A stretch of DNA of 64,000 nucleotides from Pomphorhynchus laevis (lineage: Eukaryota > Acanthocephala > Palaeacanthocephala > Echinorhynchida > Pomphorhynchidae). The stretch covers positions 1-64,000 of the forward strand of contig WNNJ02000458.1 of NCBI GenBank assembly GCA_012934845.2. The letters run 5' to 3'. Of the stretch, positions 1-9,112 are shown one piece after another; positions within the stretch are counted from its first letter, which is position 1, and each line of letters opens with the position of its first letter. The notes beneath the pieces are model-generated. The model was not told where the DNA came from. It searched no databases and saw only the letters and a program-made list of their open reading frames with translations. The translations under genes were made by a program, and so were the position numbers.

Positions 1-58
<58 letters not shown>
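1..58. repeat. (AT)n microsatellite
   Basis: Uninterrupted AT dinucleotide run at the left edge of the window; its true length is unknown because it continues off the edge. Confidence 0.97.
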
Positions 59-61
<3 letters not shown>

Positions 62-67
62 CCTGCG

Positions 68-111
68 GGATCCACGACGGATTCCGCCTCCCGGGATCCG
101 TCGTGGATTCC
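68..111. repeat. GC-rich hairpin next to the AT run
   Basis: The arm GGATCCACGACGGAT (68-82) is complementary to ATCCGTCGTGGATTCC (96-111) apart from one unpaired base, with a 13-base loop. It is one of the few GC-rich spots in the first kilobase. I do not recognise the element. Confidence 0.6.
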
Positions 112-186
112 ATAAATATTTCAAATTTTAGCACAAATTAATGAAAATTAGTGAAAAAAATAACCGGGAATTTGCAAGATTATTTT

Positions 187-220
187 TAACGTTTCGGCGT
201 TTTTACTAGCCTTTGTCAAC
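187..220 (-). repeat. PLE terminal sequence with degenerate hammerhead-like core
   Basis: On the minus strand, just after the end of the PLE reading frame, the order is TTGACAA, A, GGC, loop, GCC, GAAAC, GTT. This matches the hammerhead layout CTGANGA / stem II / GAAAC except that the first block has two substitutions. Hammerhead motifs are known from PLE terminal repeats; that this one was once active is inference. Confidence 0.4.
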
Positions 221-317
221 ACATACACAGTTGTACAGTTTTATAATGCAATGTATTTATACTAACACACAAGCGTCATCAAGGGCTGGAAGAAAGAAAG
301 TAGGCTTCTATTTACAT

Positions 318-1340
318 TTACGGTAGATTGTAGTTGTGTTGTATGTTCAAGCCCTTTATGTCGGTCATGATTTGACCGATCCAAAAGTTTTCTTTCCTTC
401 TTCGTTCTCTGTCGTCGTTGAAACCTGACTCGAGGATGCAAAACTTAAAGTCATGCTCCGGATTTTCTATAATATGTTGCACAACTTCATCATTGTTTAG
501 ACGCTTATTCTTTATGTCATTACGACGATTATTCATTCGTAAGTTCATGGCGCGTTTGGTCTCACCTACGTATTGTAGTGAGCATTTTGAACATGTTGCA
601 AGGTAAACCAAATTCACACTTTTGCAGTTGTTATTTCCTTTAACTTTATACGTTAATCCAGTAAAAGTGCTTTCGAAGGATGTTTTTGGTTCCATATGTT
701 GACATGTTAAACATTTTGCATCGTCACATGATCGAGATGAACATTCGTCATTATTAGTCATTTCATTTGTTTGTCTAGTTATTCTAGAAGACACGAGATG
801 TTTCGATATCTTATCATTCACACTATAGAACAAACGTGGTTCTCTGCCAATATTCCCAAACCCAAAATCAACGCTTTTATATGCAATGGATACATCTTTC
901 TGAAGTCTGCGGAGTGCTGCATGATATGGGATGCACGTCATATTTGTCGTTGTGTCTTTTGTTTTGGAAGGCATCAGTAGATCGTTCCTGTTTCGACGGC
1001 GTGCTCGTGCGAACTGTGTCTCAATTTGACGATGAAAATATCCACGTCGTCGTAAGTGTGCGTATAGATCATTTAAAGCTTTCTCAAATATGTCATTTCT
1101 GGACGACAACTTTTTTAACCTGATGGCTTCGTTCAGAATGATATTTCGTTTTATCTGCGGTGCATGATGACTGCTAGCGTGAAGAAAAGCTGGCTTCCAA
1201 GTTGGCTTTCGATATGGGCGTATAAGCCATGTGTCATTGTCGTAGTATATTTCTGCGTCTAGAAAGTGAATGGGACCATACTTTGTACACTGGTCCAAAG
1301 TGAAATTCAAGGGACTTCTCTGGTCCAAAGTGAAATTCAA
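318..1340 (-). CDS. Penelope-like element: end of reverse transcriptase plus GIY-YIG endonuclease
   Basis: Open frame of 340 codons from a 5'-truncated Penelope-like retroelement. Residues about 25-75 match the end of the PLE reverse transcriptase (a YRKPT motif, then a His-rich stretch and a basic region). At about 200-215 there is a Cys cluster (CDDAKCLTCQHM) of the type that precedes the PLE nuclease. The GIY-YIG endonuclease follows: LVYLATC, then YVGET, an Arg in LRMNNRR, and a late Glu in RRRKENFWI. PLEs use this nuclease to nick target DNA for reverse transcription. The first ~20 codons come from a 30-bp tandem repeat at the junction with a LINE, so the annotated start is not native. 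The catalytic polymerase half is missing, so this copy is dead despite the open frame. Confidence 0.88.
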   Translation of the reverse strand: MNFTLDQRSPLNFTLDQCTKYGPIHFLDAEIYYDNDTWLIRPYRKPTWKPAFLHASSHHAPQIKRNIILNEAIRLKKLSSRNDIFEKALNDLYAHLRRRGYFHRQIETQFARARRRNRNDLLMPSKTKDTTTNMTCIPYHAALRRLQKDVSIAYKSVDFGFGNIGREPRLFYSVNDKISKHLVSSRITRQTNEMTNNDECSSRSCDDAKCLTCQHMEPKTSFESTFTGLTYKVKGNNNCKSVNLVYLATCSKCSLQYVGETKRAMNLRMNNRRNDIKNKRLNNDEVVQHIIENPEHDFKFCILESGFNDDRERRRKENFWIGQIMTDIKGLNIQHNYNLP

Positions 1341-1344
1341 GTGG
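1291..1344. repeat. 30-bp tandem duplication at a LINE/PLE junction
   Basis: The block TGGTCCAAAGTGAAATTCAA occurs at 1291-1310 and again at 1321-1340, a 30-base period. It sits where PLE sequence meets LINE A sequence, and the open frames of both elements run into it. Confidence 0.85.
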
Positions 1345-3478
1345 TTTTATATTCTTGCCACATATTTGCTGCCCTCGATTATGAATGCGAATAAGCTTTT
1401 TAATTTCAAAAGATGTCATGTCACAAAGTGTAGGATATGCATATAGTAGAATTGAACGTATGGTCGCATTGTAAACAAGCTCTAGCTGGTAGTCAAATAC
1501 ACCATCTTGCTTTAACACTTTTAAAAAGTATAGACGCTTAGCACATTTAGATGCAATATCTTCAACATGCCTCTTCCAAGACAAGTTCGAGTCAAATATC
1601 AAGCCCAAAATCTTTAAGTAGCTGACTCTCTCTAGACCAAAGTTTAACAACATTGAATTAGAATGAGGTCGTTTAAACGCAAACTGAATAATTTTTGACT
1701 TCGTCACATTTATACTAAGATCGTTACACGAGCACCATTCTTTAAGATTACTTAATTTCTGTTCAATTATAATGTTAGATTGTATATAGTTGTCACCGCG
1801 GGTTATTATAGTAAGATCGTCTGCATATTTAAAACATTTTGACGAGGAACAACTGGCACAGTAATCATTCATGTAAATTCCAAATGGAAGTGGTGCAATT
1901 AGACTTCCTTGTGTAATACCTTTAAATATATAACGCGGTTCTGAATTTGATCCTAGGTTAGATATAAATTGAAATCGATTATCTAAATAGGAGTTTAAAA
2001 AATTAATATGCTAATCAGAGAATCATGCGTTTTTGAACTTTCTTAATAGTTTCGCATGAGATACGTTATCAAAGGCTTTCGAAATGTCAACCTGTAAAAG
2101 CTGTACTACAGGAAAGAGGCGAGAGTCTAGAGTATCTACCAAAACATGATGGATCTACAATAGAGCATTGTTTGTCGATCCTGCGGGTCGAAACGCAAAT
2201 TGATTGTTGTCTAAATAGTTACTATATTTGTGATAAATTCGTCGACGAAAACAGCTTTCTAGTATTTTAGCGATGATCGGAAGCAACGATATTGGACGAT
2301 ATGCCATTTTAGATATTGATTGACCTCCTTTCGGAACTAACACAACCTTAGACATCTTCAAACAAGCAGTAACATTTCCCGATCTAAATATTTCCGAAAA
2401 TAAATGTGCTAAAGGTTCAGACAATACATCTTCCAAATACCGGAGTATCCAAGCCGGCAGTTCTGGGCCACATGCTTTTTTGAACTCAAGCGAGTTAATT
2501 CCGAACTTATTTCTGATGCGGAAACGACAACATCCAATGATTCATAACGTATAGTTTCATTCGTAATCCTAGTTTTATCCAATACTGGCGTGATTTCCTC
2601 ATTTATTTCATTTAAGGCAAATACTAAATCAGATTGATTAAGGTTAGCAAAATCTGATTTACATCCACTAGGCTTTAGTCGTGAAATACCTTTCCAAAAG
2701 TCTGACGAATTCCCTGTACCTATCAGTTCCAGAACAAATGGCTTCTTGGAAATATTTATGAGACAGGAAAGTTTATCCGTTAATCGTTTTTCTTTAATAA
2801 AGTTTCCTATTTTATGCGCTTGCACGAATTTACGCGGAATACAAGAATCGAAAGAACTCGATACACAACTAATTAAATTATCCGTTGTTAAAGAGTTATG
2901 AGTAATCATCACTTGTAACGCACTGAATACGTCAGTTTTTAAATTAAGCATATAATGTTCACGTTTGTCATATAACACCCGCTTAGTTGTAAGTTTGCGC
3001 TTAGTGTGGTTAAGAGGAGTTATTAGTATAGAGGAGTGGTCGGAGGTATGTAATGAGTGCAATACGCTCTACTTTACTACATATTGAATCCACATTACAG
3101 TAAATTTTATCAAGATAAAATCCTTCTCGCGTTGTAAAGTGAACGACCTGATTCAATCCCAATGAAGCGGCAGCGTGATCAAAGTTCAAGCGATTAAAAT
3201 CACCTGCTAGTAAAAGGTTTTTATTTAATATAAGAATTTCCTTTATAGAATGCTTTAAAATATCAAGTGCAACATCATGTTTACCACTTGGAGGGCGATA
3301 GCATACTGCAACGACGAGAGCAAAACTTCTTGTTGCTGAACACTTGCTTACTTGTAATGCTAGACATTCAATATCAGTTTCCATAATGCTCTTAACTGTT
3401 GCAACTATTAGAGAACACGACGTACGGATGTATACTGCTACACCACCTCCCAAAGTCGTACGATCAATTATTGAAAAA
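1345..3478 (-). mobile_element. LINE A, non-LTR retrotransposon remnant (endonuclease plus reverse transcriptase)
   Basis: Reading the minus strand from about 3478 down, the order is that of a jockey/CR1-like LINE. First comes an APE-type endonuclease with GGGVAVYIR, LLLAGDFNRLNFD, a FYLDKIYCN block and SDHSSILI. A linker with FWKGISRLKPSG follows, then reverse transcriptase with SKVVLVPKGG, YRPISLLPIIAKILE, NQFAFRPAGSTNNALL, LLQVDISKAFDNVSHAKLL, GITQGSLIAPL and KYADDLTIITRG, then the thumb. The frame is broken several times (stops or frame changes near 3060, 2430, 2155, 2010 and 1870), so it is a pseudogene. The 5' end is replaced by a foldback element and the 3' end by the PLE. Confidence 0.87.
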
Positions 3479-3645
3479 ATAATTGTTAGAGCTGGATCTA
3501 AGAAAAGAGGATTTCTTTTTGATATTTTGCTAATTTCTGTTATCATCTTAAGAAAATTATATGTAATTTTCTGAAGATGCTAACAGAAGTTACCAAAATA
3601 TAAAAATCCTCTTTTCTTTGATCCAGCTCCAATAACTATTAACAA
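3475..3645. mobile_element. Foldback (MITE-like) element, copy 1
   Basis: Near-perfect palindrome. The left side runs from AGCTGGATC through a purine-rich stretch to TTAGAAAATTA-like sequence; the right side returns GTAATTTTCTGAAGATGC, TAACAGAAGTTA and GATCCAGCTCCAAT. The same element occurs near 8.7, 13.1, 14.5 and (half) 42.1 kb. It carries no reading frame. It sits at the 5' edge of LINE A, so the apparent start of the LINE endonuclease frame lies inside it. Confidence 0.85.
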
Positions 3646-4165
3646 AGTTTATTATTTATTATCCATTCATAACAATTTTCCGCTTATGATTTTAAATTTA
3701 TTTTTAATATTATTGTGTTGATTTATATATTTTACTATTTTCTGTTTGATGATATTTTTATAGTAACCTAGTTTAAGATATGCATCTATTAAATTATTTA
3801 AATAATTTTGAATAAAAACAATATCATTGCGAATTGTTGCAATTCTTAAAATTTCATTATTTAATGTATTATATTTTATATTATATGGTATGCATGAATG
3901 CTTATGCAAAAATATGTTTATTGTAAATTTAAATATGTCATCTTTACAATATAAATTAAAAGTAGTTTTAATTGATGTTAATTTAATGTTCATATCTAGA
4001 TATATACCTTCTGTATCATTAATATTTGTATTATTAATAATAAGGCTACCTAAAAAATTTGTTCACTTATTGAATAAAAATTATTTGAGTTAAATACTCA
4101 TATATCATAAATGTATTGAAACATATATTTCATATCTTTATATAATTTAGATTTTTATTTTACAC
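3646..4165. other. AT-rich spacer without recognisable features
   Basis: Very AT-rich; open frames on both strands here are low-complexity (Ile/Asn/Leu/Lys) and match no family I know. Confidence 0.6.
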
Positions 4166-4431
4166 AGTTATGAACAAATTCGACACTTTGTTTAATTGTC
4201 TGAGGTTTACGCTCTGGACCAGGTTGAATTGCTGTGCGGACTATCCTTAAACACAAGGCAGAGGTTGTTGCAGAATTGTCGCTGCACTCGTTGGATCCTT
4301 AATGGATACGGCATGTGTAATAAAAGTGCACGGATGTGCTGAGTAGACAACGGTCCAGGATTTCTTTCGATGGTGTTGTTTGTTAGACTGGACTTTGATT
4401 CACGACTTTCAGTCACCATGTCACTTCTAGA

Positions 4432-4485
4432 CGACCAATGAGTACCTGGCAACACTCATCAGTAGAATGAAGTACTCACTGGTCG
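4432..4485 (-). repeat. Conserved-core hairpin, locus 1
   Basis: Arms CGACCAATGAGTAC (4432-4445) and GTACTCACTGGTCG (4472-4485) pair over 14 positions with one mismatch. Read on the minus strand the loop contains CTACTGATGAGTGTTGCC and the 3' arm is followed by GTCTAG. Minus-strand sequence just before the 5' arm reads GGCAATCGAAAC. The core is shared with the hairpins near 4.8, 20.3, 20.6, 38.8 and 39.0 kb. Confidence 0.7.
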
Positions 4486-4555
4486 TTTCGATTGCCTGTA
4501 TGACATTGTGAATAAAGGCGTTTCCGACACTGCTTAATTGTCTGAGGCCAGATCA

Positions 4556-4576
4556 AATATATATATATATATATAT

Positions 4577-4648
<72 letters not shown>
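4556..4648. repeat. (AT)n microsatellite
   Basis: AT dinucleotide run, interrupted once by GA, flanked on both sides by inverted copies of one ~40-base sequence. Confidence 0.97.
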
Positions 4649-4650
<2 letters not shown>

Positions 4651-4767
4651 TAAAGAGCGTAAGCCTCAGACAATTAAGCAAAGTGTCGGAAACGCCTTTA
4701 TTATAAATATATATGGGCAAGTTGTTGAATCGAGTATATTCTTCAGTAACTCTCGTCACTCTTAGAC

Positions 4768-4827
4768 GGTCATGTGATAGCCCGCAGCCATCGTCAGTAA
4801 GATTAACTATCATGCTATCACACGACC
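4768..4827 (-). repeat. Conserved-core hairpin, locus 2
   Basis: Arms GGTCATGTGATAG (4768-4780) and CTATCACACGACC (4815-4827) pair over 13 positions with one A/C mismatch. The minus-strand loop holds CTTACTGACGATGGCTGC, the same core as locus 1, but with unrelated arm sequence. The 3' arm is again followed by GTCTAAGAG-type sequence. Confidence 0.7.
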
Positions 4828-4912
4828 TTCTAGGAGTCGGTCATGACTCCTAGACGTAGGATTCGGTCATGACTCCTAGTTGGTCATGACTTCTAGTCGG
4901 TCATGACTTCTA

Positions 4913-4943
4913 ATCTGTACACTCCTTGGAAAGGAGGGTACAG
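4913..4943. repeat. Short perfect-type hairpin at the LINE B break
   Basis: TCTGTACACTCCTT (4913-4926) pairs with AAGGAGGGTACAGA (4930-4943) with one mismatch. It lies at the point where LINE B reverse transcriptase sequence stops and the tandem-repeat cluster begins. Confidence 0.55.
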
Positions 4944-5399
4944 ATTAGATGAAGATAGATAAACGTTGATCTGTATTAAGATAAGGCGCTGTAAGAGCTT
5001 GGAAAGAATAGAGAGAATTGAAATTGGGTGATAGCTCGAAGTGAGTGAGGGATCGAGCGATTGTTTCTTAAGGAGGGGACGAACGATGGCGGATTTCCAG
5101 TTTGATGAAAAGATTCGACTTCGGATGGACGAGTTAAACAACGTGGTGAGGAAAGGGGATATTGATGAGCATATGGATTTAAGTATGGGGGTAGGCAGGG
5201 ATCGGCAGGTGAGGTTTTGTTGCCAAGGGCATGAGGACAGATGAGACTTCGGCAAGTAAGACAGGGAAATATGAAAGAGTTCTGGGAGGATGAGGCGAGT
5301 AGCCGTGAGATGGAATAGAGACGAGATTGTGAGAGAGCAGCGTGGATACTTTGGTCTGAAGAAATAACGAATAATCATGGGGATTGATGTTACCGACAA
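4930..5399 (-). pseudogene. LINE B reverse transcriptase, amino-terminal part
   Basis: About 155 codons with LINE reverse transcriptase blocks 0-2: IFSSNWKSAIVRPLLKKQ, then SSYHPISILSILSKLL and LILIQINVYLSSSNLYPPFQ. This is the usual order of fingers motifs. The catalytic YADD region is absent because the element is cut off here. Confidence 0.75.
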
Positions 5400-6489
5400 A
5401 GAAGAGCGAGAAAGGATTGAGTTAAAAGTATGCCAGAGAGACTTGGAGTTTAATGAAGTGTTGATTTTTTGCTGTCAGAAGGAGTTGCATTTAGTACGTA
5501 GTAGGTTGTGATGAGACCGGCGAAGAGTAAGATAGGAATCACGGAGAGACGAAGTGAGCGAGCGGATATCCCGTCTGAGAGAGCGATGATAGTCTCAAAA
5601 AGCATGACGGAGTTGACGCTTTTATAGTAGGCATTGGATGTCAAATCATGGGGCACGGTGCAAGCGTCGATGAGGGTGAGGCTTGAAAGACAAGAGAAGA
5701 TGGAATGTGGATGTGAGTTCGTAGTCGAAGAGAGAGGCAAGATCGTGAGGAGAGGATGATGTTATTGTGTGAGACGGAGCGGAGAAGTGGGAGGTCAAGT
5801 ATTCTCCAAGGGCTACGTAGGATGGTAGGTGTGTGAAGCGGGGAGTGGTTGGAAGTGAGATCAAGAGTTACGAGAAAGTGATCGGGTAGACCAGGATCGG
5901 AGATGGACAGTGAGGTGTAGGTAGTGAAACGATCGGTGACAGCGATGATGTCGAGTGCCCCGCCAAGGATATGTGTGTGCAGTTGAGATGAGTTTGTAAT
6001 TGTAGTTAAATATAATGTTGATGAACCGGATGGAATCGGTGGAAGAGGGACGGTCTAGGCGGATGTTGAAGTCGCCTAGAACGAGTGAAGGGATTGAGGA
6101 CAAAGAACAATGAGAAAGTAGGTCAGCTAGTTTAGTAAAAAATAAGGATGTAGAAGTTGATGCTCCAGGACAGTATACAATTGCGAGATCTAAGTGGTGT
6201 TAGAAGAACGACAAGTGAGCAATTCAAAAGAGCAAGGACTGAAAGGGGAGTGATTTTGCGAAGAGACGCGGGGTGACGGGCGAATGCGACGATTCCGCTA
6301 TGATTAAAGAATTTAGATCGGGATGAGCTGAGGGGGCGGGCGGATTCGACTAGTGAGCAACCGGCAGAGAGCAGACGGCGAAAAGAGAGGTCGTTGGGAT
6401 CAGAGTGCCAGGATTCGGTGAGTCAGAAGAAATTGATGGATTGCTTGGTGAATAGGCTGAGGATAATATCTGATTTATTGAGAATATAT

Positions 6490-7578
6490 CTAGTGTTGAG
6501 GAAGCCTAGGCGGAAACCGTGTGTGGTGGTGTAAGGGTCTAGCGGAGAAGACACATAGAGGAGATGGAGCGCCATCTAATTTTGGGCGTGTGTGGACAAC
6601 TTGAAAATTTTCGTCTATGTTTCGGCCGGAGAGAGATGTTTCGCCGTTTTCCTCGCGAAGTCGTTTTTTGATTCGGGCAGAAGAGAGTTGAGCGATTTCA
6701 GAAGTGGTGCGATCGGATAAAATTTGAGTGGTTGATGATGACATGAGCTTAAATCGTTGAGATATGACAGAGGATGCGTGAGAGTGATGCTTGAAAACAA
6801 TTTTCAGGAAAGGGGGCTTAGAAGGATTAGATTGAGAAGATTTGTTTAGGCGGATTAATGCGACAGGAGAGATGTCCTTGAAAAGTGATGGTTTATCTTC
6901 AGGAGCTAGAGACGAGAGGATGGATCTGACGGCGGAAACATCGTGGTCGAGACGTGCTTGTTGAGATAAGGAGGTGGAATGAGTGATATTAGTGACGATG
7001 ACGCAACGATCGCGAAAAGGAAAGCATTTCCGTAAAGAAGGACGAGTGACGTGAGTGGGTAAATTTACGATAAAAGAGCTGGCAGTTGAGAATTTGGAGA
7101 GAGTTGGTTTGACGACGGGATACATAGAGGATATTGATAATAAAGAGGGTGGCAAGCGATGTGAGGAAATGTTATGAGTGGAAGGATCGTGTAGGTTGGT
7201 GGAGGGGATTTTGATTGATGGATGTAAGTTATTGAGAAAAAAGACAAGAATGACGGGATGGAGGTGCCGGGGAGTGAAAATGCCATGGGATGGGATGTGT
7301 ATATTGTGGCAGGGTTGGGGGTGGAGAAAGGATATTGGAAACGACGGGGTAGTTAGAGTGGGCGTGTTGGATGTTGATGTGTGCTTATTAGAGAGGTTGC
7401 GGATTAGTTTGTTGGCACAAAAACCACATAGAACGTCTTCTTTAGATTTATTGTTGTGGCAGGCGATTGTTGTCCAGACGCTGCAGTCGTGTGTCGAACA
7501 CTGTACTTGCAGTTGTGCATAGTTGGTGTCGTTCTTAGCTGTTTTTACGTCCTCCCATTTACGTCCTTGTGTGTTCAA
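6490..7578 (-). CDS. LINE B ORF1 protein
   Basis: Open frame of 362 codons. Near residues 25-65 there is a Cys/His cluster (QCSTHDCSVWTTIACH, then DVLCGFCANKL) resembling the PHD-like zinc fingers of CR1/L2 ORF1 proteins, which bind the element RNA. A long Ser/Pro/His-rich segment follows, then a region with VNLPTHVTRPSLRKCFPF and a basic IKKRLREENG near residue 310. ORF1 ends just before the endonuclease region. No match can be checked here; the assignment rests on the zinc-finger-like cluster and position in the LINE. Confidence 0.65.
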   Translation of the reverse strand: MNTQGRKWEDVKTAKNDTNYAQLQVQCSTHDCSVWTTIACHNNKSKEDVLCGFCANKLIRNLSNKHTSTSNTPTLTTPSFPISFLHPQPCHNIHIPSHGIFTPRHLHPVILVFFLNNLHPSIKIPSTNLHDPSTHNISSHRLPPSLLSISSMYPVVKPTLSKFSTASSFIVNLPTHVTRPSLRKCFPFRDRCVIVTNITHSTSLSQQARLDHDVSAVRSILSSLAPEDKPSLFKDISPVALIRLNKSSQSNPSKPPFLKIVFKHHSHASSVISQRFKLMSSSTTQILSDRTTSEIAQLSSARIKKRLREENGETSLSGRNIDENFQVVHTRPKLDGAPSPLCVFSARPLHHHTRFPPRLPQH

Positions 7579-7879
7579 TCTGTTTGATTTGCTACTGCAA
7601 CTGATCGGCGAGCGCAGCGAGACGATCTATCTGAGCTTATCGAGAGATTAAGTTAAATCCGCGAGCGTAGCTAGCGGAAATGTCAGGAAAAATCTGGAAC
7701 TGACAGGAAAATTTGTAAGTTTTAATAACCAAAAGATTTAAACCAGTGTTTACTGAGTTATAGGTTTCCGTTTGAACATGGATGCTAGACACCTGCTAGG
7801 TGAACAGTAAACACATGGACGAGATGACATATGTCGTCTAAGACCATCTTCAAATCTATTCAGGCAAAGGTTGTCAACG

Positions 7880-8245
7880 AAATATGATCACAAACATATT
7901 TTAGTTTTCACTTAGTATTTTGTGCTGTATGTGGATGAAAAAATTTCCTCTTCGATTAGTTTGGATGATGGCCCATTTGGGAAAGCCACGATTTTTAAGT
8001 TTAGGCATAAGAATCGATATTTCAGTCATCCGTTTATATTTCTCTGAGCAAGTTTGCAAAGACCTTAGTAACAACGAAGTAGCTGCGCTTATCTTATATT
8101 TGTATGTTATATGAGTTGACCATAGATGAGGATTCCACGTAATATTAGGTTTGCGATATACCTCAGTTGTGATTTTATTTTCACGTCTAACCAGCACATC
8201 GAGAAATGCGATCGAATATTTAATATATGTGTGGCGATATCACTA
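7880..8245 (-). pseudogene. Penelope-like element: reverse transcriptase fragment
   Basis: Minus-strand frame with IAFLDVLVRRENK, TTEVYRKPNITWNPHLW, then the RSLQTCSEKYK block. These are the post-catalytic blocks of the PLE reverse transcriptase; the YRKP motif is also in the PLE at 0.3-1.3 kb, but the sequences are clearly different copies or families. Nothing of the nuclease follows on the 3' side. Confidence 0.75.
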
Positions 8246-8680
8246 CGTTTTGAAAATTACTCAAACAAAATAAATGAATATAAGTACTTGTGCACACTAT
8301 TTTACTGTTTTGCTATTTTATGCTCGTTCGAACAATTTATTTTTTACTGAATATCTAGAATATCTACCAAAAGTAATGCATATCTACTGAATATATTAAT
8401 AAACATATTTGTTTTGAAACAGTTCCCATATATAAATAGGTCATGAGTAGCGATATGAATATCCTATTGATTTTTATCTGCTATTGTCTGTTCGGCTTAA
8501 TGATATGCAGCTACAATCGTATACAATCATTTAGTCAAAATTGAATCTGGCAGATTTTATGCTTTTAACTTAAATTGGAACTGTTTATTTTTTTGAATAG
8601 CTCGCCTTCGGAAAAGATTTTGTATTTTCTTATTTTATTTCAAAAGAATTCTAGAGTAGAAATCACGATTTAAATTTATA
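8246..8680. other. Spacer, nothing recognised
   Basis: AT-rich sequence; no reading frame or repeat that I can assign. Confidence 0.5.
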
Positions 8681-8682
8681 AA

Positions 8683-8850
8683 AAATTATTAAAGCTGGAT
8701 TAAAGAAAGAAGGAACATTTTATTTTATATTTCACTAACTTCTGTTAGCATCTTCAGAAATTACTTGTAATATTCTGAAGATGCTAACAGAAGTTAGCGA
8801 AATATCTACTCAAATTTCCCCCTTTTTTGATCCACCTTCAATAATTCTTA
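8683..8850. mobile_element. Foldback (MITE-like) element, copy 2
   Basis: Same palindrome as at 3.5 kb: AAGCTGGAT at the left, TTCTGTTAGCATCTTCAG and its complement CTGAAGATGCTAACAGAA in the centre, GATCCACCTTCAATAATTCT at the right, followed by a TCAATAATACATTATTATCA extension also seen beside copies 3 and 4. Confidence 0.85.
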
Positions 8851-9112
8851 ATCAATAATACATTATTATCAACTATTTATAATTTTAAGTTATGATATGA
8901 TTTTACAAATATTACAAATATTTATTATTAATAAGTAACACTGTGTATTCCAATTAGGATGCTATTAATTTAGATCTAATTAAAAATATAGAAAAATAGA
9001 ATTTAAAATAATAATTTTTAATTAAAAATAATTATTTAATAAAATGAATAAATACACTTTCTCGAAACAATACATTATACAATTCAATACATAGTATTAC
9101 TTAAAATTTTAG

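Larger units (their letters stand above)
4181..4912. repeat. PLE-related palindromic cluster around an AT microsatellite
   Basis: A roughly 35-40-base unit (CGACACTTTGTTTAATTG...) occurs at 4181-4214, again at 4511-4549, and inverted at 4663-4702. The last two face each other across an (AT)n run at 4556-4648. Outside them lie two hairpins (4432-4485 and 4768-4827) with a related core. From about 4835 to 4912 short tandem units of the type CGGTCATGACTCCTAG follow. I read this as rearranged terminal repeats of a PLE. There is no coding potential. Confidence 0.6.
4930..7715 (-). mobile_element. LINE B, 5' half of a CR1/L2-like retrotransposon
   Basis: On the minus strand a leader (about 7715-7580) is followed by ORF1 (7578-6490), an APE-type endonuclease region in several frames (about 6450-5450, with PSLVLGDFNIRLD and a PWRGTRHH block), and then the start of the reverse transcriptase (5399-4930: NWKSAIVRPLLKKQSLDP, SSYHPISILSILSKLLQRL). 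Sequence then stops before the catalytic palm, so the copy has lost its 3' end and kept its 5' end, the reverse of ordinary LINE truncation. Frameshifts in the endonuclease show it is inactive. Base composition is more GC-rich than the surroundings. Confidence 0.82.

Noticed and set aside
3667-4093. Open frames of about 90-108 codons on both strands
   Set aside because: Low-complexity AT-rich translation, overlapping frames, no family match, no splice context.
4432-4485. Ordinary linear hammerhead ribozyme at the core hairpins
   Set aside because: Only about 10 bases lie between CTGANGA and the 3' arm, too few for stem II, GAAA, stem III and the cleavage site.
4476-4813. Frames made of repeated Tyr-Ile
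   Set aside because: Translation of the AT microsatellite.
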